Shown here: one piece after another, positions 46,943 to 59,800 of the stretch | Layout: each line of letters begins with the position of its first letter | Position numbering within the stretch: position 1 is the stretch's first letter | DNA from: Canna indica | Taxonomy: Eukaryota; Streptophyta; Magnoliopsida; Zingiberales; Cannaceae | DNA length: 64,000 nt | Assembly: GCA_034359265.1 (NCBI GenBank) | Contig: CP136895.1 | Span: 5,644,501 to 5,708,500, forward strand | Reading direction: 5' to 3' | Position numbers and translations under genes: made by a program | Notes under the pieces: generated by a model | Database searches by the model: none | What the model saw: the letters and a program-made list of their open reading frames with translations, nothing else | Told to the model about the DNA's origin: nothing

Positions 46943-48560
46943 ATTACTACCTCTTCATTCCCCTTCTCGACGAAAAGAAACATAACACTTCAAGGTTCCA
47001 ATATTTATATTTTTTGTCTGCCAAAATGAGGGAATTTTTAATTTTTTTCACTTTAGTGATGAGGTGAACTGTCGATAAATTTACAACTATTGATAATAAA
47101 GTGGATGAAAAGTAAACGAATATTGAAATAAAATCAAATAAAAATTCAAAACTTGTTCCAATTAAAAGATAAAGCTAAATTTAAGAATTGAGTGAAAGTT
47201 GAAGTTATTTATGAGTAATTATCTTTTAATTATTTAATTCTGATGGTAGATTCACAACTTGATTACATGGCCAGTGCATGTGTAAAAAAAGATTTTTAAT
47301 AACAATTATAACACAATACATGAACAATAAGCAGAGACTACAGTAAACAAAATTGAAACAGAGAGACAAATCTGGTATCAATTGAGAGATGGGATCATAG
47401 TATATGAATTGAACGAAACTTGAGCTCGTTTTTAAATAATTATTCTAATATATATTATATGATTATCGTGGTGGATAAATTTTTTAAGATAAAATAAATA
47501 TAATTAACAAGATGTTAGAAAGATAAAAGTTTTTCATTCATTAATAAACGGACAGAAATCACTCTGATCGAACCAACTAGAACTCCTAAATTAATTTGAT
47601 GTGGACATTTGTCATTTTCTGTCTTACGTAGAGCAATGCCGGATTTGTCTGGTTTGTTAGCTCGGGTACATATTAATTATCCATGCATCGCCATCTGGAA
47701 ATTGTATGATTATTCTCAATTCTTCTCGGCATTATAGTATGAAAAGACTGTCTTCATCACCACCTAATGTTGTTGTATACTTGTATTCATGTTGATCAAA
47801 ATTTTGTCAGGGCTGACAACATCACCACCTTCTCACTTTTGTGACAGCGATGTTAATTAATATATAAAAAAACGCCAAATTTCATTTTAACCCTCCTATT
47901 TTTTTCTTCTTAATTTCCTCCTCAAATTCTTAACACAGTTATTAAATTAACTTATTAAACAATACATAAATCAAAGACCGCATATTATAAAATCTATCTA
48001 CATATCAAATAAAAGAATTATTTCAATTAACAACTAACTCTAAGGTTTCATTTATATAAAGATTTATCAATTTTCTCAAACTAACTGATTGGGTTTCAAA
48101 TTACCCTCCTTTTATTTTTAATTAATCAACTATTAATTCGTCATTTGATTATTACCACAATTAAAAACTAATCTCATATATAATTTAAATTATCACCCAT
48201 TAATTTTAAAATAACATAAAATTCATATGAACAAGAAGGATACTAAAATAAACACTACATCCTCAAGAGACAGATCTGCAACATATTATCGGAAAAAACT
48301 ACTATGGAGACCCTCCTATGAGTGAACCCAGGTTCACTAAAATAAACTTAGGTTCAATATTAGGAGGGGCTCCATAGAACTTCTATGGAGCCGGACTCCA
48401 TGTAAGTTTAAAAAGGATAGAAGAAAGAAAATATCTCTGCGAAAATAACAACTCTACATCACTACATGTACAAAAAGACGAGAGAAAGAAAAGGCTCAGC
48501 TAAAAGGAGACACGTGGACGGCCGATGGATCGATAATGCGCTAGCTGCTCGGCGGGCAGT
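46943..48560. other. Intergenic, nothing recognised
   Basis: AT-rich flank of the CACTA insertion. No protein domain or terminal repeats found. Probable 3' flank of the small gene at 48561. Confidence 0.4.
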
Positions 48561-48770
48561 TCACCGTGTCGAGACAGCGGCAGAACGGGTAGGGACGGCG
48601 TAGGGGGGCGGAGGAAGGGGCCGCGGCGGGGAGACGAAGGGGAGGCTGCGAAGCATGAGGAAGCGCATCCGCCGGGGGAAGGGCGCGTCGCGAAGCAGGT
48701 GCTCGAGCGCCCGCGCCACCAGCAATGTGTACTCCTCCAGGAACTCCGCCACGAACGCCACCAGTATCAT
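48561..48770 (-). CDS. Small single-exon protein, unknown function (69 aa)
   Basis: From the ATG at 48770 the product is MILVAFVAEFLEEYTLLVAR, then ALEHLLRDAPFPRRMRFLML and RSLPFVSPPRPLPPPPYAVP, ending SAAVSTR with a TGA stop. It has a hydrophobic/amphipathic N-terminal helix, a basic PRRMRF patch and a Pro-rich tail. It is GC-rich in an AT-rich setting, which favours a real gene. The open frame continues upstream of this ATG to 48812 without another ATG, so an upstream exon is possible. The overlapping plus-strand frames are probably shadows. I recall no named family with confidence. Confidence 0.5.
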   Translation of the reverse strand: MILVAFVAEFLEEYTLLVARALEHLLRDAPFPRRMRFLMLRSLPFVSPPRPLPPPPYAVPTRSAAVSTR

Positions 48771-50100
48771 TCTTCCTCCTCGATTTCCCAACTCAGTTGG
48801 AGACGAAGACAAGTATACAGCGAGAGAAGCAGAAAGAGAAGAGTGTATCTGTTAATTTATTTATGTCACCAAATGCACTAATAAATGATAGCACGGTGGT
48901 GGCCTGGTGGGTCGCCTTTAAAGCTTATCTGTGAAGGAAGATTCTGGACTTGGTTCATTTCAAATGACCGGTTTGATGAGTCATAACTCATGAGCCGCGG
49001 TTCATTAATCCCGGGCTACTCTTATGAGTTCTTTTTTGTAACCAACTTTTATCCTAAGCCGTCCACGTGACCAGCCAATCCCGGTCCGTCAATTGATGTA
49101 GACCAATTTCTTCCCCGCATATTTCATATGCTTACAAAATCTAATAAAGCTCACTTTTTCTCTTAAAAAAGATCGGTTTTCTTTTTCTGGAAAATGATTA
49201 TTACGTAGATATTAGTAGATAATATTTTTAACTTTCTCAAAAAAGACAAATTCTTGTGAAAATTATGCGGATACAATTTGAAATGGTCGTATTGGTATCT
49301 TTTATCGAATCCGTTAGGCCGTTACACCGATGAACTCGCAAATATTGAACTGGCAAAATTGGGCTACATTCTGAAGCCCAACCAGATAAGGGTTCAGATA
49401 TCACAATTCACAAACATCGCCGAGCAAGCTAAATCATTTCATGTTGGGTTCGATTTACTCATTCGAGATAAGGCCCAATAACCCAATCGGATCTATCAAC
49501 TCACGCCGGGTTGTAATTTGAAGCAATTTTGAGTCAGCATGCGCGCGCCCAACAAATAATAAACCGACTTGGCACTTGCTTCACAAAAAAAAGTGGCAAG
49601 TGGGGCGGGCTGTCGGTTAGGAAACTGGCACTGGGCCCAACGACCTGCAGAAGGCCCGTGAAAAATACAACGACGCTTCGATCCCTAACGGCACACGCCC
49701 TTGTTCGTTTCGGAATCGTGTCAGCCAACCCACGCCATTAAAAAAAGGTACCTGCCAATTGCCATCGTCCATTAATTAATAACACAGGGCCGTCAAAAGA
49801 AGCGCAATGATAATAATTAATATTAAATTAACTATAACAAGCGGTCGTCTTTAACTTTCTGAATTAATTAATTATAACAACCCCCGCTCCGTACGTGGTG
49901 GCGGCTTCGCACTCTGCCCTATGTAATTAATAATTAACGCCCATGATCATGGTGGCTCGTACTAGTAATGGTGCGTTGGGGAAGAGATCGAGGAGGAGAA
50001 GATGCTGTTTAGTTATTTTTAGGATGTGAACGAATAATCGAGAGAGAGAGAGAGAGAGAGGTATCTGATCAGCCATTCAATTCAATTATAAGGGAAGCGC
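48771..50100. other. Intergenic, no gene recognised
   Basis: Contains a (GA)n tract at 50041-50060 and a moderately GC-rich patch at 49480-49740. Frames there (49529-49741 plus, 49534-49728 minus) overlap on opposite strands with no domain. Confidence 0.4.
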
Positions 50101-50101
50101 G

Positions 50102-50305
50102 ATGGCAGCGGCATGGGGACAGCTGGTGTTTACCAGAACTCTTTTTTGCACTCAGCGGCTGCAGCAGCAGCAGCAGTTGCAGGCCCAGCTACTGCTGATG
50201 CTTCTGCCACCTGCGCTTCCCCTTCCCGTTACCGAACAAATCACATGCCCCATAACGATTTTTTGTAAACCTACATGTATATATATACGACTGATTTGTG
50301 CATAA
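50102..50305 (+). other. Possible short ORF with CAG repeat, unclear
   Basis: ATG at 50102 after a (GA)n tract, giving 67 codons with a CAG repeat (QQQQQ) and a Leu/Pro-rich part. In the adjacent frame the same DNA encodes an Ala run (HSAAAAAAVAGPATADASA). It could be a remnant of a transcription-factor exon or a non-coding (CAG)n tract. No flanking splice evidence. Confidence 0.25.
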
Positions 50306-52516
50306 TTGATGGCATCTGATAAGGTGGGAAAGCGACCCAACAGTGAAGCCACAACGGTATTTATTGAGCCATAGCTAACAAATTTACCGGCCGAGAATGT
50401 TATTCATTTGGCTGGGTAATAAATTAATTAATTATATTTAGAGGAAGGAAAAAAAACAATGAAGCATGGTCCAAGCTCTACCTTGTATTGTCTCATGTAC
50501 ATATCCTCTTGACGTTATATATAGGGGTAACAGAGAGGACAACGACATATATACCGATATCACATGTAGAAGACAAGGGCTTCTCATCTGAATAAAAATG
50601 TAGGGGGTCCCCCACTAGCCAGCTGCGTGCCTTTATCTCGAAGGACCATGCAAGTAGGTACCCACTTTGGGGGGAGACTCATCGGTTGGGCATGCAGTGC
50701 TGCCGTAGACCATAGATATATATAAAATAGCTAGGCATCAAGGAGATATGGGATTGGGTTGGTCCAATAGCGTCGTCCATGTTCCATGTATCAGGATAAC
50801 ATGTTGGTTGGGAGTCCACATCTCATATACATACATGTATATACGTAGGTGTATATAGCCATAGGTGTGACCATTGAAATGATGCTCTCTCTCCTTAAAA
50901 GTGGCATCCCCAACTAGTTTGATGGGGAAGGATCAGGCCTATATGTGGTTAGCTATAATTGGTGGTCCAGCCTCTAGTAGTTGGTACTCTCTACCTCGCT
51001 AGTAGCTACTAGGCATCTCCATATGTGTTTTGTAATTAATTTGTGGCTGATATGCATTATTATAGTTATGTTCCTAAACAATATATATATACACATCAGC
51101 AGGTAGGATAATAATGTGGAGCCGTCGAATGGTACGTAGCATATACTGATAAGATGGGGATTTGCTACCTCCGCCTTATTTGTCGCACTGCTGGGGTCCT
51201 GGGGGCCTTGGGGGCCTGGGGGCCTGGGGGCCCTCCATTATATATATACACATAGCTAGCTACACCAATATGGCAACTTCTATCGCTATGGCACGCATTG
51301 CCATGTATCGCCGTGTGATGAAGGCAAAATATCTGATATGCTGCATGTATGTCAACTTGGAGGATCGCTCCAGTTGTATTCCTTAATTGGATGGTTCAGG
51401 ATACCATATAATAAAATATTAATTTGGTATAACTCATTGAGTTGATAGGGTTTTAATTTGATTCTTTTTGGTGGAAAATGTATTATTGTCTTAACTTTGT
51501 TTTTTCTTATATTTCTAAGTGGTAATAAGATTAGAAACACAATGGTCAATGTTTTTTCTAAAAAAGTGAGGCCGCGCGCTACACCGGAAATTTCATTAAG
51601 CTTATGAAATGTACAAACATACAAACATAGATTAAGTATAGAGGCTACCCAACCCAAGAAGCATGCACCAGGACAGTGACAGAGAGAGAAATCAATATAA
51701 GGAGGGGCAAAGTTCACACATAACAAAGGAGAAAATACAACAATCAAAGATTGCACACGAGAATTTAGAGTTACATTTGGGGTCGAGACGTTTAGAGTTA
51801 TGCATATGAGTTTGAGCGCAATACGGGTTACTGCACACGAGGTCACGACTCTGAGCACAAAGAGAGCTGATATGCGCGATATTGGAACGCTTGAAGTTTT
51901 CACGGTCGCAATGAGAATTGGCAGGGGGGAGGGACTGAGTTGGGTATGTGTTTTCATGATTGTGAGGATGACAAAACATGATATTATTGGTGCGGAGATA
52001 AGACAACTCAAATAACATTATTGAAAAAAGAAGAAAAAGAATATGAAATAATGATATAATCAAGGATTGAGTTCTGTAGTTTAGAAAATTGTATAATTAT
52101 TTTATGTTCAAAATATTGAGTAAAAAAAAGTAATTTTGACTAATATTTGACTCATTTTAATTTTTTAAAAGTTCAAAAAAATTCTAAGTTAAAGTAATCA
52201 CATTCTATATCATAATAATAATGTGTTCATGTAATTAGCACTTATCAAATATCATATGATTTATTTTAATTAAGAGTAAATATTTATTGGTTCTCATAGT
52301 ATTGAAATAAAGAAAGGAAGATGGGAGGGGACAAATATATTAATTTGGGGAAGGAGGAGGGCAAAATTATTATTTCCCCTTAGACATTAATGGAAACATC
52401 TCAAATGTGAAGGGGGCAATTACCCCATTCTTCGTAAGGTAGCTCCGCCATGTACCAGGACCAAAATAAGAAAAATGCATCAAACAAAAACAAAAACAAA
52501 AACAAACACCCATTAT
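50306..52516. other. Intergenic, no gene recognised
   Basis: Includes a GGGGCCTGG-repeat patch (51187-51232). A long minus-strand frame (51352-52011) has Ile/Leu/Cys-rich, non-conserved-looking content and a competing frame over the same DNA. A (CAAAAA)n run lies at 52480-52507, next to the LINE fragment at 52518. Confidence 0.4.
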
Positions 52517-52517
52517 G

Positions 52518-53165
52518 TTAGACTACATTGATGCAATTCCAAAAGTCTAGAGCCAAACGGAGAATCTCGCCACTCTCTGCCGGCTCATCTCGAAAAATAG
52601 CAGCATTCCGCACGGTCCAAATGCTCCAACACCAAATCATCAAAATTTGAACGAGATCCTTAGTCCACATAGAAACCTCCCTCTCTAAGTCCGGCAGCAC
52701 TTTACACACATGATTTTCATGAGTTCCAGTTTGTCCGCGGAAGTTAATTAACCCAGCCCGCATTAGCACAACCACATTCCATAAAAAGGTGTTTCGACAT
52801 TTCATTTTCTTCTCTGCAAAAAACACAAGTGGAGTCCATATTCGAAGAGCCGTGCTTAATGATCCTGTCCATGGTTTGGAGCCTCTCCTTAAGAGCAAGC
52901 CAGAGAATCATTTTCATTTTGAGAGGTCCCTTGCACTTTCAAACCTTGGAAGCACATAAGTCGACAACACCCCTCTCCACCAATTGCCTATACATGGACT
53001 TGGTGGTGAATTTTGTGGAGGCGTCCCATCTCCAGATGTGAGAGTCATCCTCGTTACTTATAATGCCACTGGTTGCGATATTAATCAATCTATCCACCTC
53101 TAGCTCCTCTACCGTGCCTCTCCATCTGAAGTTCTACGAGATTTGAGGCCCCTCACCTAATAAGG
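52518..53165 (-). pseudogene. LINE (non-LTR) reverse transcriptase ORF2, C-terminal fragment
   Basis: Read on minus in shifted frames: IWRWDASTKFTTKSMYRQLV, then LKMKMILWLALKERLQTMDR, then a zinc-ribbon CVFCREENEMSKHLFMECG, ending with a hydrophobic stretch IWCWSIWTVRNAAIFRDEPA. This is the zf-RVT region of plant L1-type elements. It is 5'-truncated and frameshifted. The (CAAAAA)n tract just beyond its 3' end may be its tail. Confidence 0.8.
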
Positions 53166-53518
53166 TGCGTTGAAATTATTTAGGTTTCTACTATGTTAAC
53201 CAATGGCGGAGATATATGTATGTGTCTCTTCTCATTTCAATTTGGTTTATTTATATAATATATAGGGAAAGTTAAATTAGCCCTCTATATACAATATTAT
53301 TTTTATTTTCTCTTTAAAATAATTTTTACATTATTATTTTTATCTTTTAAGATGATTTAAAATTAATAACTAAAGTTGCTAAATTCAATATGTTTTTATC
53401 ATCATTTATCGTTCTTTTTCTCTCTTTACGGTGTTGTCTAATTAAGTACGTTTGTTTCATTCTTGCGCTCACACCGCTACACATTTTTATCCTCGCACAT
53501 AGGTCCCACTCACACGTA
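53166..53518. other. Intergenic, nothing recognised
   Basis: AT-rich spacer between the LINE fragment and the hAT MITE at 53527. No feature seen. Confidence 0.4.
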
Positions 53519-53526
53519 ACTACAGT

Positions 53527-54022
53527 TAGGGATGACAATGATTCTGTTAACCGTATTTTTCATGGTTAACCGAAATAAAAAATGATTAAAAAACCCGTTA
53601 ACCAAAATCGAAACTAAAACTGAAGTCGTTCGGTTTCATAAAATAGCATCTGAAACCAAACTCAGTTCATTAACGATTATCCATGGATAACCAAAACCGA
53701 TAAATTCGGTTCGGATACTAACCAATTACCCGTTTACTAACCGGTTAAGTTAATAAATTTCAAATATATATAATTACTTAACATATATAATTATTAATAT
53801 ATATAATAATTAACTATTACTGATTTAAGTTATCGATTAATCACGGATAATCGATAATCGAAACTGAAATATATAACTGGTTTCAGTTACTAGTTATCCG
53901 CGACCCGGTAATCGAAATCGAACCGATTTTAATCGATTTTTGAATTTTACTAACTGAACCGTAGATCCTCTATCCAAAACCGAATTTTACGATTCGATTA
54001 ACCAATTTCAATTGCCACCGTA
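53527..54022. mobile_element. hAT-type MITE with exact 8-bp duplication
   Basis: 496 bp, beginning TAGGGATGACAATGATTC and ending CAATTGCCACCGTA, flanked by ACTACAGT on both sides (53519-53526 and 54023-54030). The interior is full of ACCGAAATCG/CGATTTCGGTT-type repeats, as in the copies at 9422 and 14827. Confidence 0.92.
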
Positions 54023-54376
54023 ACTACAGTGCTTGTCCATGCACAATCATATTCATGTTACAACTGATAATGACATTATCATACAATATTATCCACGTAT
54101 AATATATACTCGTCGAGAACAATTATATATATATATATAAAGTTATATTTTATTTTTATAAATTAAGTATAGATAATATTTATTCATTTTTATATATAAT
54201 ATAATAAATTATCTTTTGAAAAATATATTGATCATCTGTTTTTTTGTTAAATATGTATTGTAAAATGTGTCTGCGCAATGCCCACCGCTATTGCTCACGC
54301 TTGGGCACACTCTAGTCTTTCGTTTCAAGCATTTTCAGCATTGGTCAAGCAAATTGGCTTAAGGTTGATTCCTCGC

Positions 54377-54953
54377 TAGTGGTGTGCATCGGTCGATTCG
54401 GTTACCGAAACGATTGGCTATAATTCATGTTAACCGTTTATCGAACAAAATTTTTTGATTAACCGATCGAATTAATCGAAAAAATCTGATTCAGTTAACC
54501 AACCGAAATTATCGAATAAAATTAGATAAATACATAACATCAAGATTCAAACTACAAACCTCCCAAATAAATGTGCAACACCTTAACCACTGTACCAATG
54601 ATTATTATTTGTTAATATCTCCTATTAAGTTTATTATATTTATAGCTATAAAGTAAAACAATAAAAAATAACATTATCGAGATTCAAACCTTGGCATTCT
54701 AAATAGTGGTAAAGGAACTTAATCAGTGTGACAGATAACCCAATGCCATATAGTTTCATATTTTTTTATACTTAATGTAGGATTCGGTTAATTCGGTAAA
54801 TTAACCGAATCGAACCGAAATCCTAAATTTTTTGAACCAAAATCAAACCAAAATTAATTTGATAAATTTGATAAATTCGATTCGATTAAATCAGTTTCGG
54901 TTCGATCAATTTCGATTGGGTTTCGGTGAATCAGGGAATCATGCTCACCCCTA
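54377..54953. mobile_element. hAT-type MITE with exact 8-bp duplication, different ends
   Basis: 577 bp, starting TAGTGGTGTGCATCGG and ending CATGCTCACCCCTA (inverted TAGGGGTGAGCATG), flanked by TTCCTCGC (54369-54376 and 54954-54961). Ends resemble those of the copy at 29851. The interior carries CGGTTAATTCGGTTAA-like repeats and no ORF. Confidence 0.92.
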
Positions 54954-54961
54954 TTCCTCGC

Positions 54962-55205
54962 ATGGGAAGCGAGGGAGCCGCACAAATATTTTCCGCCCAA
55001 ATAATTAGTCCGCGACAAAGTGCTAATGGCTTGCCTCATTATTATTAGGGTTAAATTCTTTTGAACTACTCTCGAGAGATGATTTGAATACGTACCGACA
55101 TTCAAAAATAACTATTCTATAGTTTCATCATCTCTTGTACACAAAATACACAAATTGCAGTTAGTGTCGTCCCTTCTTAGTAACCTATCCGTCAACAATT
55201 TCTTC
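54962..55205 (-). pseudogene. LINE C-terminal (zf-RVT) fragment, minus strand
   Basis: Read on minus: KKLLTDRLLRRDDTNCNLCI, then LCTRDDETIE with a stop, then LFLNVG. This matches the Cys-rich end of plant LINE ORF2. It abuts the plus-strand LINE fragment starting at 55203, in opposite orientation. Decayed and non-coding. Confidence 0.6.
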
Positions 55206-56820
55206 ATAATCAAAAGCCAACTAGTGCTCAGATGGTAAATCTAAACAAGTCCTCTATTTTCTTCAGTAAGAACACTGATCAGCATATTCGAAAGCATTTA
55301 GCAATCATTTTACATGTCCCTAATACAAGGACCCAGGATAAATATTTAGGTCTTCCAGCTGTGGTGGAAAGGTCTAAGAGGGCTGCTTATGAATTTGTGA
55401 AAGAAAAAGTGGTTAAGAGGCTACACCATTGGAAATGGTCTCTTTTATCCCCTAGTGGTAGAGAGGTCCTTATTAAAGTTGTCAGCACCGCTATTCCATT
55501 ATATTCTCTGGGTTGTTTCAAATTTTCTGATACTCTGCTTAATGATATGCATAAGCAGATAATTAATTTTTGATGGGGTCAAAAAAATAACAAATGAAAG
55601 ATGCACTGAATTAGATGGAATAAATTATGTAGAGCAAAATCAGAGAGTGGTATTGGTATTAAAGACCTAAGAGCTTTTAATCTTGCTATGCTAAGGAAAT
55701 AAGCTTGGCGCCTCCTCACAAAAGTCATTCTCTATTTCATAAAATATTCAAGGCCAAGTATATACTCCAGACATGGTTCTTAATTTTATGGAGGCTTTAG
55801 TTGGTAGTAACCCCTCTTGGGCAAGGAGAAGCCTTTTGGAAGGCCGGAAGGTCATCGAGAAGGGCTTGAAATGGCATATTGGTTTTGTATCCGATGTTCG
55901 CATTCAGTCTGACCCTTGGATCTCTTCTTCTTATTCCTTTATCATTCCTCCTACTGCTTGCCTAGATCTTGGTCTAATATTTGTTAGATAGCTATTAAAC
56001 TCGGATAGGACATGGAATGAAGAACTGATTAGAACTTTCTTCCCGTCGACCTATGCTAAGGCTATTCTCCAAATAGTTCCTTCATCTCAAGATGACAAGA
56101 TTATTTGGACATTGACAAGAAATGGATCCTATTTAGTTACTTGTGGTTATGAATTTGCTTTCCAATTCTTCCATCCGCCTATTTCTAAGGGTCCTCAATA
56201 CTTGAGGATTAAAGAGCTCTAAAAATTTATTTGGGTCCTCAAAGTTCTTCTTAATTAAAATTAAAATTCTTCTTTGAAAACTTTTGCATGAAGTTGTTCC
56301 AGTGTGTCAGAAATTGCACGAAAGATTTCTCATCATTAATGTTTTATGCCTGCACTGTAATGCTCAGGTGGAATCTATTCAACATTACTTATTGACCTGC
56401 CCTCAAATTATCCCTATTTGGCAGATGTATGACATCATTGATCAAGATTGGGATCTTCCATTTGACTCTTTCAGGCTTTGGTGGCTGGGACATTTTTATA
56501 TTCTTAAATTTCAGACCAATGGCACCGTAAAGCTAATCTTGATTGCTTTTCTCATTCGAAGAATTTGCCTAGCCATGAATGCAATTTTTTTTTGAAAATA
56601 CAAGATTCCTCTCATCATGTCATTTGGAGCAAGGTGCAATCTCTTTCGGAGGAATTTTCTCAACTTAGACAAATATTTTTCCTTTCTATTAAGCTTCGTT
56701 TATTTAGCATCTCGTTTTATTTGAGAAAAATTTTATGTTCTGTATGCTTTTGCTCTTTGTGGAATTATGCATGTGAACCTTTTGGTTTCAACATATATCT
56801 ATTTTTATTTTAAAAAAAAC
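55203..56820 (+). pseudogene. LINE (non-LTR) reverse transcriptase ORF2 fragment, plus strand
   Basis: Reads MVNLNKSSIFFSKNT, KYLGLPAVVERSKRAAYEFV, WSLLSPSGREVLIKVVSTAI, then stops and frameshifts, then the zinc-ribbon stretch LCLHCNAQVESIQHYLLTCP and a hydrophobic tail. This is the C-terminal third of a plant L1-type ORF2, 5'-truncated at about 55203. The A-rich TTTTAAAAAAAAC at 56808-56820 fits the 3' tail. Non-functional. Confidence 0.85.
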
Positions 56821-59800
56821 TAAGAATTTTAAGTTTAATTGGTGCAGTTTAGGACCATGCGTACCCTTCTACTCCATGAATAGGAATATTTGATGAAACC
56901 CCCACGTGATTTAACCCCTCGAATAAACCACCCCTTTTTAAAAAAGGGTATGGAACCCTCTATTTCCAAATGCCCTCTCTAGTATATATGTGGCAAAATA
57001 ATGTACTAAAATAATATATATTTATTAAAAAAACTTAGCTTGCCAACTCTGCACGTGAGTGAGGTACTATAGTAATTCTTATCTTATTAACCTCAAAACC
57101 CTACGTTGGTTAATTAGTTTACGTATGGACGTGTCGAGATAGCACAAGTCAGCCGTTAATTTTTTTTAAAAAAAATACACAAAATTCTAACCTGATATTC
57201 GTATTCATTCAAAACTTTTCTATTATTTACTTAATAATATGACTTGACAATCCATTATAATTGTTGATCGAAAAATCATGTCATATTATCAAATCATATT
57301 AGTAAGTAATAGAAGAGTTCAGATGAGGACGAATATCGGATTAAAATTTTGTATATATTTTTTAAAATTTTTGTCTATTGACTTGTGTCTGGAGTACTAG
57401 AAAGTTAATATTTGATGATTGGACGTCACATATGTAACTAACTATTTTATTAACGGTAACTTGATGATGATGAGATATAATTGATATTAATTCAAAATTT
57501 TAAATTAGATTTGATGTAAATTAAAGGTTGAATTAAGTTTGTTAATTTCGCCGTAGTTGAATTAGATTCGTTAATTTTTCTTTTTTTAAAATTAAATTTT
57601 GTTGCAAACTTTGCATATAAAATTTTATTGCAAGTTTTTCTAGGAAATAGAGTTCTAGCACAAGTTAATTATGAAGGATCAATTTATATTTTTACCATTG
57701 CGATTGTAGCGTATATTTGAGGTACGAAGATAGAGATATGCCTCTCAATTAATTGATTATTCATAAGAAAATGACTCTTTTAAATGATGTAACCATAATA
57801 GGTAAAAATAAATTTATTCACCGTATATACTTCGGAGGCATTTTGTTCCATACAAATGCAAATACTATATATAAAAAAATTGCATGCAAAAATAAGTGCC
57901 CACGAATAAAAATGGTAACATATTGTTTAATTACCCGCAATTAGACTGACAACTTTTATATATTTGTAGGTATTTGATTGGCCGCAATAGAGAAGAGAGA
58001 TTATTGTGGACGAGAAAAAGGTTATTGCAGGTGAGAGTAAAATTGTTACAAGTAATAGGGAGATTGTTACGAGCGAGACAAAGAGGGAGGTTATTATGAG
58101 TTAGAGGAGGCTTTCAAGAGCCAGAGGAAGATATAAGATTATCGTGAGCGGGAGGAGATTGTTGCGAGAGTCTCAAGCGAATAGATTGTTGTGAGTGAGA
58201 AGAAGAGACAAAACTCTATTATTTTTAGGATGCAAATTGGACTTGCGGGCTTTTTGAGCTGCAACATAATTTGCAGCTTGTAAAAGTTTAATCCCGCAAT
58301 TAACTTAATTACAACTAACAAAATAATTTAATTAATCAAATGCTAAAAATCTATATATTGAAACGAGGGGTGTAGAGGCGCATATATTGAAACGAATTCA
58401 TAAAGCACAATGTAAATGTTGACTCGACTTGAGTCTGATCCAAGTTAAATTATGATGGATCAAGTCTAATAACAAGCCAAATCTGCAGCACTCTCACATG
58501 GCAATAGGCTCATCTTTATCTTTACTAGGTTTTGTATGAGATAAATACTTTGATCGGTCAAAATTGAATTGACTGCTCAATCACAGCTGCACAAATTAAT
58601 GGAACAACTCTAAATTTTAGGAATTATTATTTTCCGGGATTTGCGCAGAATTTATCTCCACAAGTCGGCTCTTATCATTTTGTCTCTCCAGTATAAGTAC
58701 GTAGATGTTTATTCCACCTGAGCAAAGCATCCCACACAGAGGCATAGAGAGTTCAATCATCATTATTTTGGAGAGCAGTCGACTATTATCTTCCCCTTCG
58801 ACTACGGTGGCAGATTGAAGGCAGTTTCTTCTCTTCCATCCAAGCAACAGAGCTGTCTTTCATGGGGCAGATTTCAGGATACACGAAATTATCAAACATT
58901 TTTTTTTTATTTTTTTTTCCCAAAATTAGCTAGTTCATTATAGGAATGAGAATGACGCATAGAGCGTATATATACAATACCACAAAAAGTGAAAAATTTA
59001 TACAAAATGATCATACTAGGGTTTGAATCCCAAACCTCTAGAAAAACATATGAAATGTATTAGACAATATTTTACTTTGCTTCACAACTAATTATTATTA
59101 TTCTGTATTGACAAAAGATTGTCTCCTCATCTCTTTAATAAAAGAATAGTGCCCTCGATCTTCTCCCCGTGGAGTAGGATCGGTATCCCGTCAAGTTCGA
59201 ATCATGTTAATCCCCTTGTGTCTTATTTTTATTGTATTATTATTATCGGATTTAGATTTTTCCGTTTCTCTTGCTAGGTTCGAGTTTTATCAATTCTGAT
59301 AATAAATTATCCTAAATTTCTTAACACACAAGGACCAATTTGCAAATCATAATAGTCAAAATGATCGACACCGATAGGAAAAATAAAAGAAAGAAAAAGA
59401 AAATCTAAAAAGAAATCAATTTCAAAGACGACCTAAGGCTTGAGGTGTACTAATTGGCTACGTACTCTCCACACTTTCAAGCACTTGAAACATTGTGCTT
59501 GCATGTTGCCTTATACCCTCTTTTCATGACAGCATCACAACATGTTACAAAAAGAAGCGTCCGACGCTTGCTTCGTGCTTAGCCATCCCCTTCCCCTTAG
59601 GCCTTAGCCTTTTTATTTTTATTCATAGACCCGTTCCGTGCACGAGCCAATTCTTACACTTCCAACCAACGCACTCCACGTCGGCACGAATAATTGCTTA
59701 TTTTATATGCTGCAGCTCTTTTAGAGGGCCGGCACGCAAGAGACACGAGAGAAATTAATTAGAGCCAGCTTCCCTTAATTAATTCCGCATATATTAATTA

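Noticed and set aside
50590..50940. Considered a microRNA precursor between 50.5 and 50.9 kb
   Set aside because: No match to plant microRNAs I know and no extended pairing arms seen.
51352..52011. Long minus-strand open frame of about 219 codons
   Set aside because: Hydrophobic, Ile/Leu/Cys-rich content without recognisable domain, competing frames on both strands and no splice support. Probably chance in AT-rich repeat-derived DNA.
58617..58847. Minus-strand ORF with Cys/Gly content
   Set aside because: No ATG start at the frame beginning, no recognisable domain; at most an unrecognised retroelement scrap.
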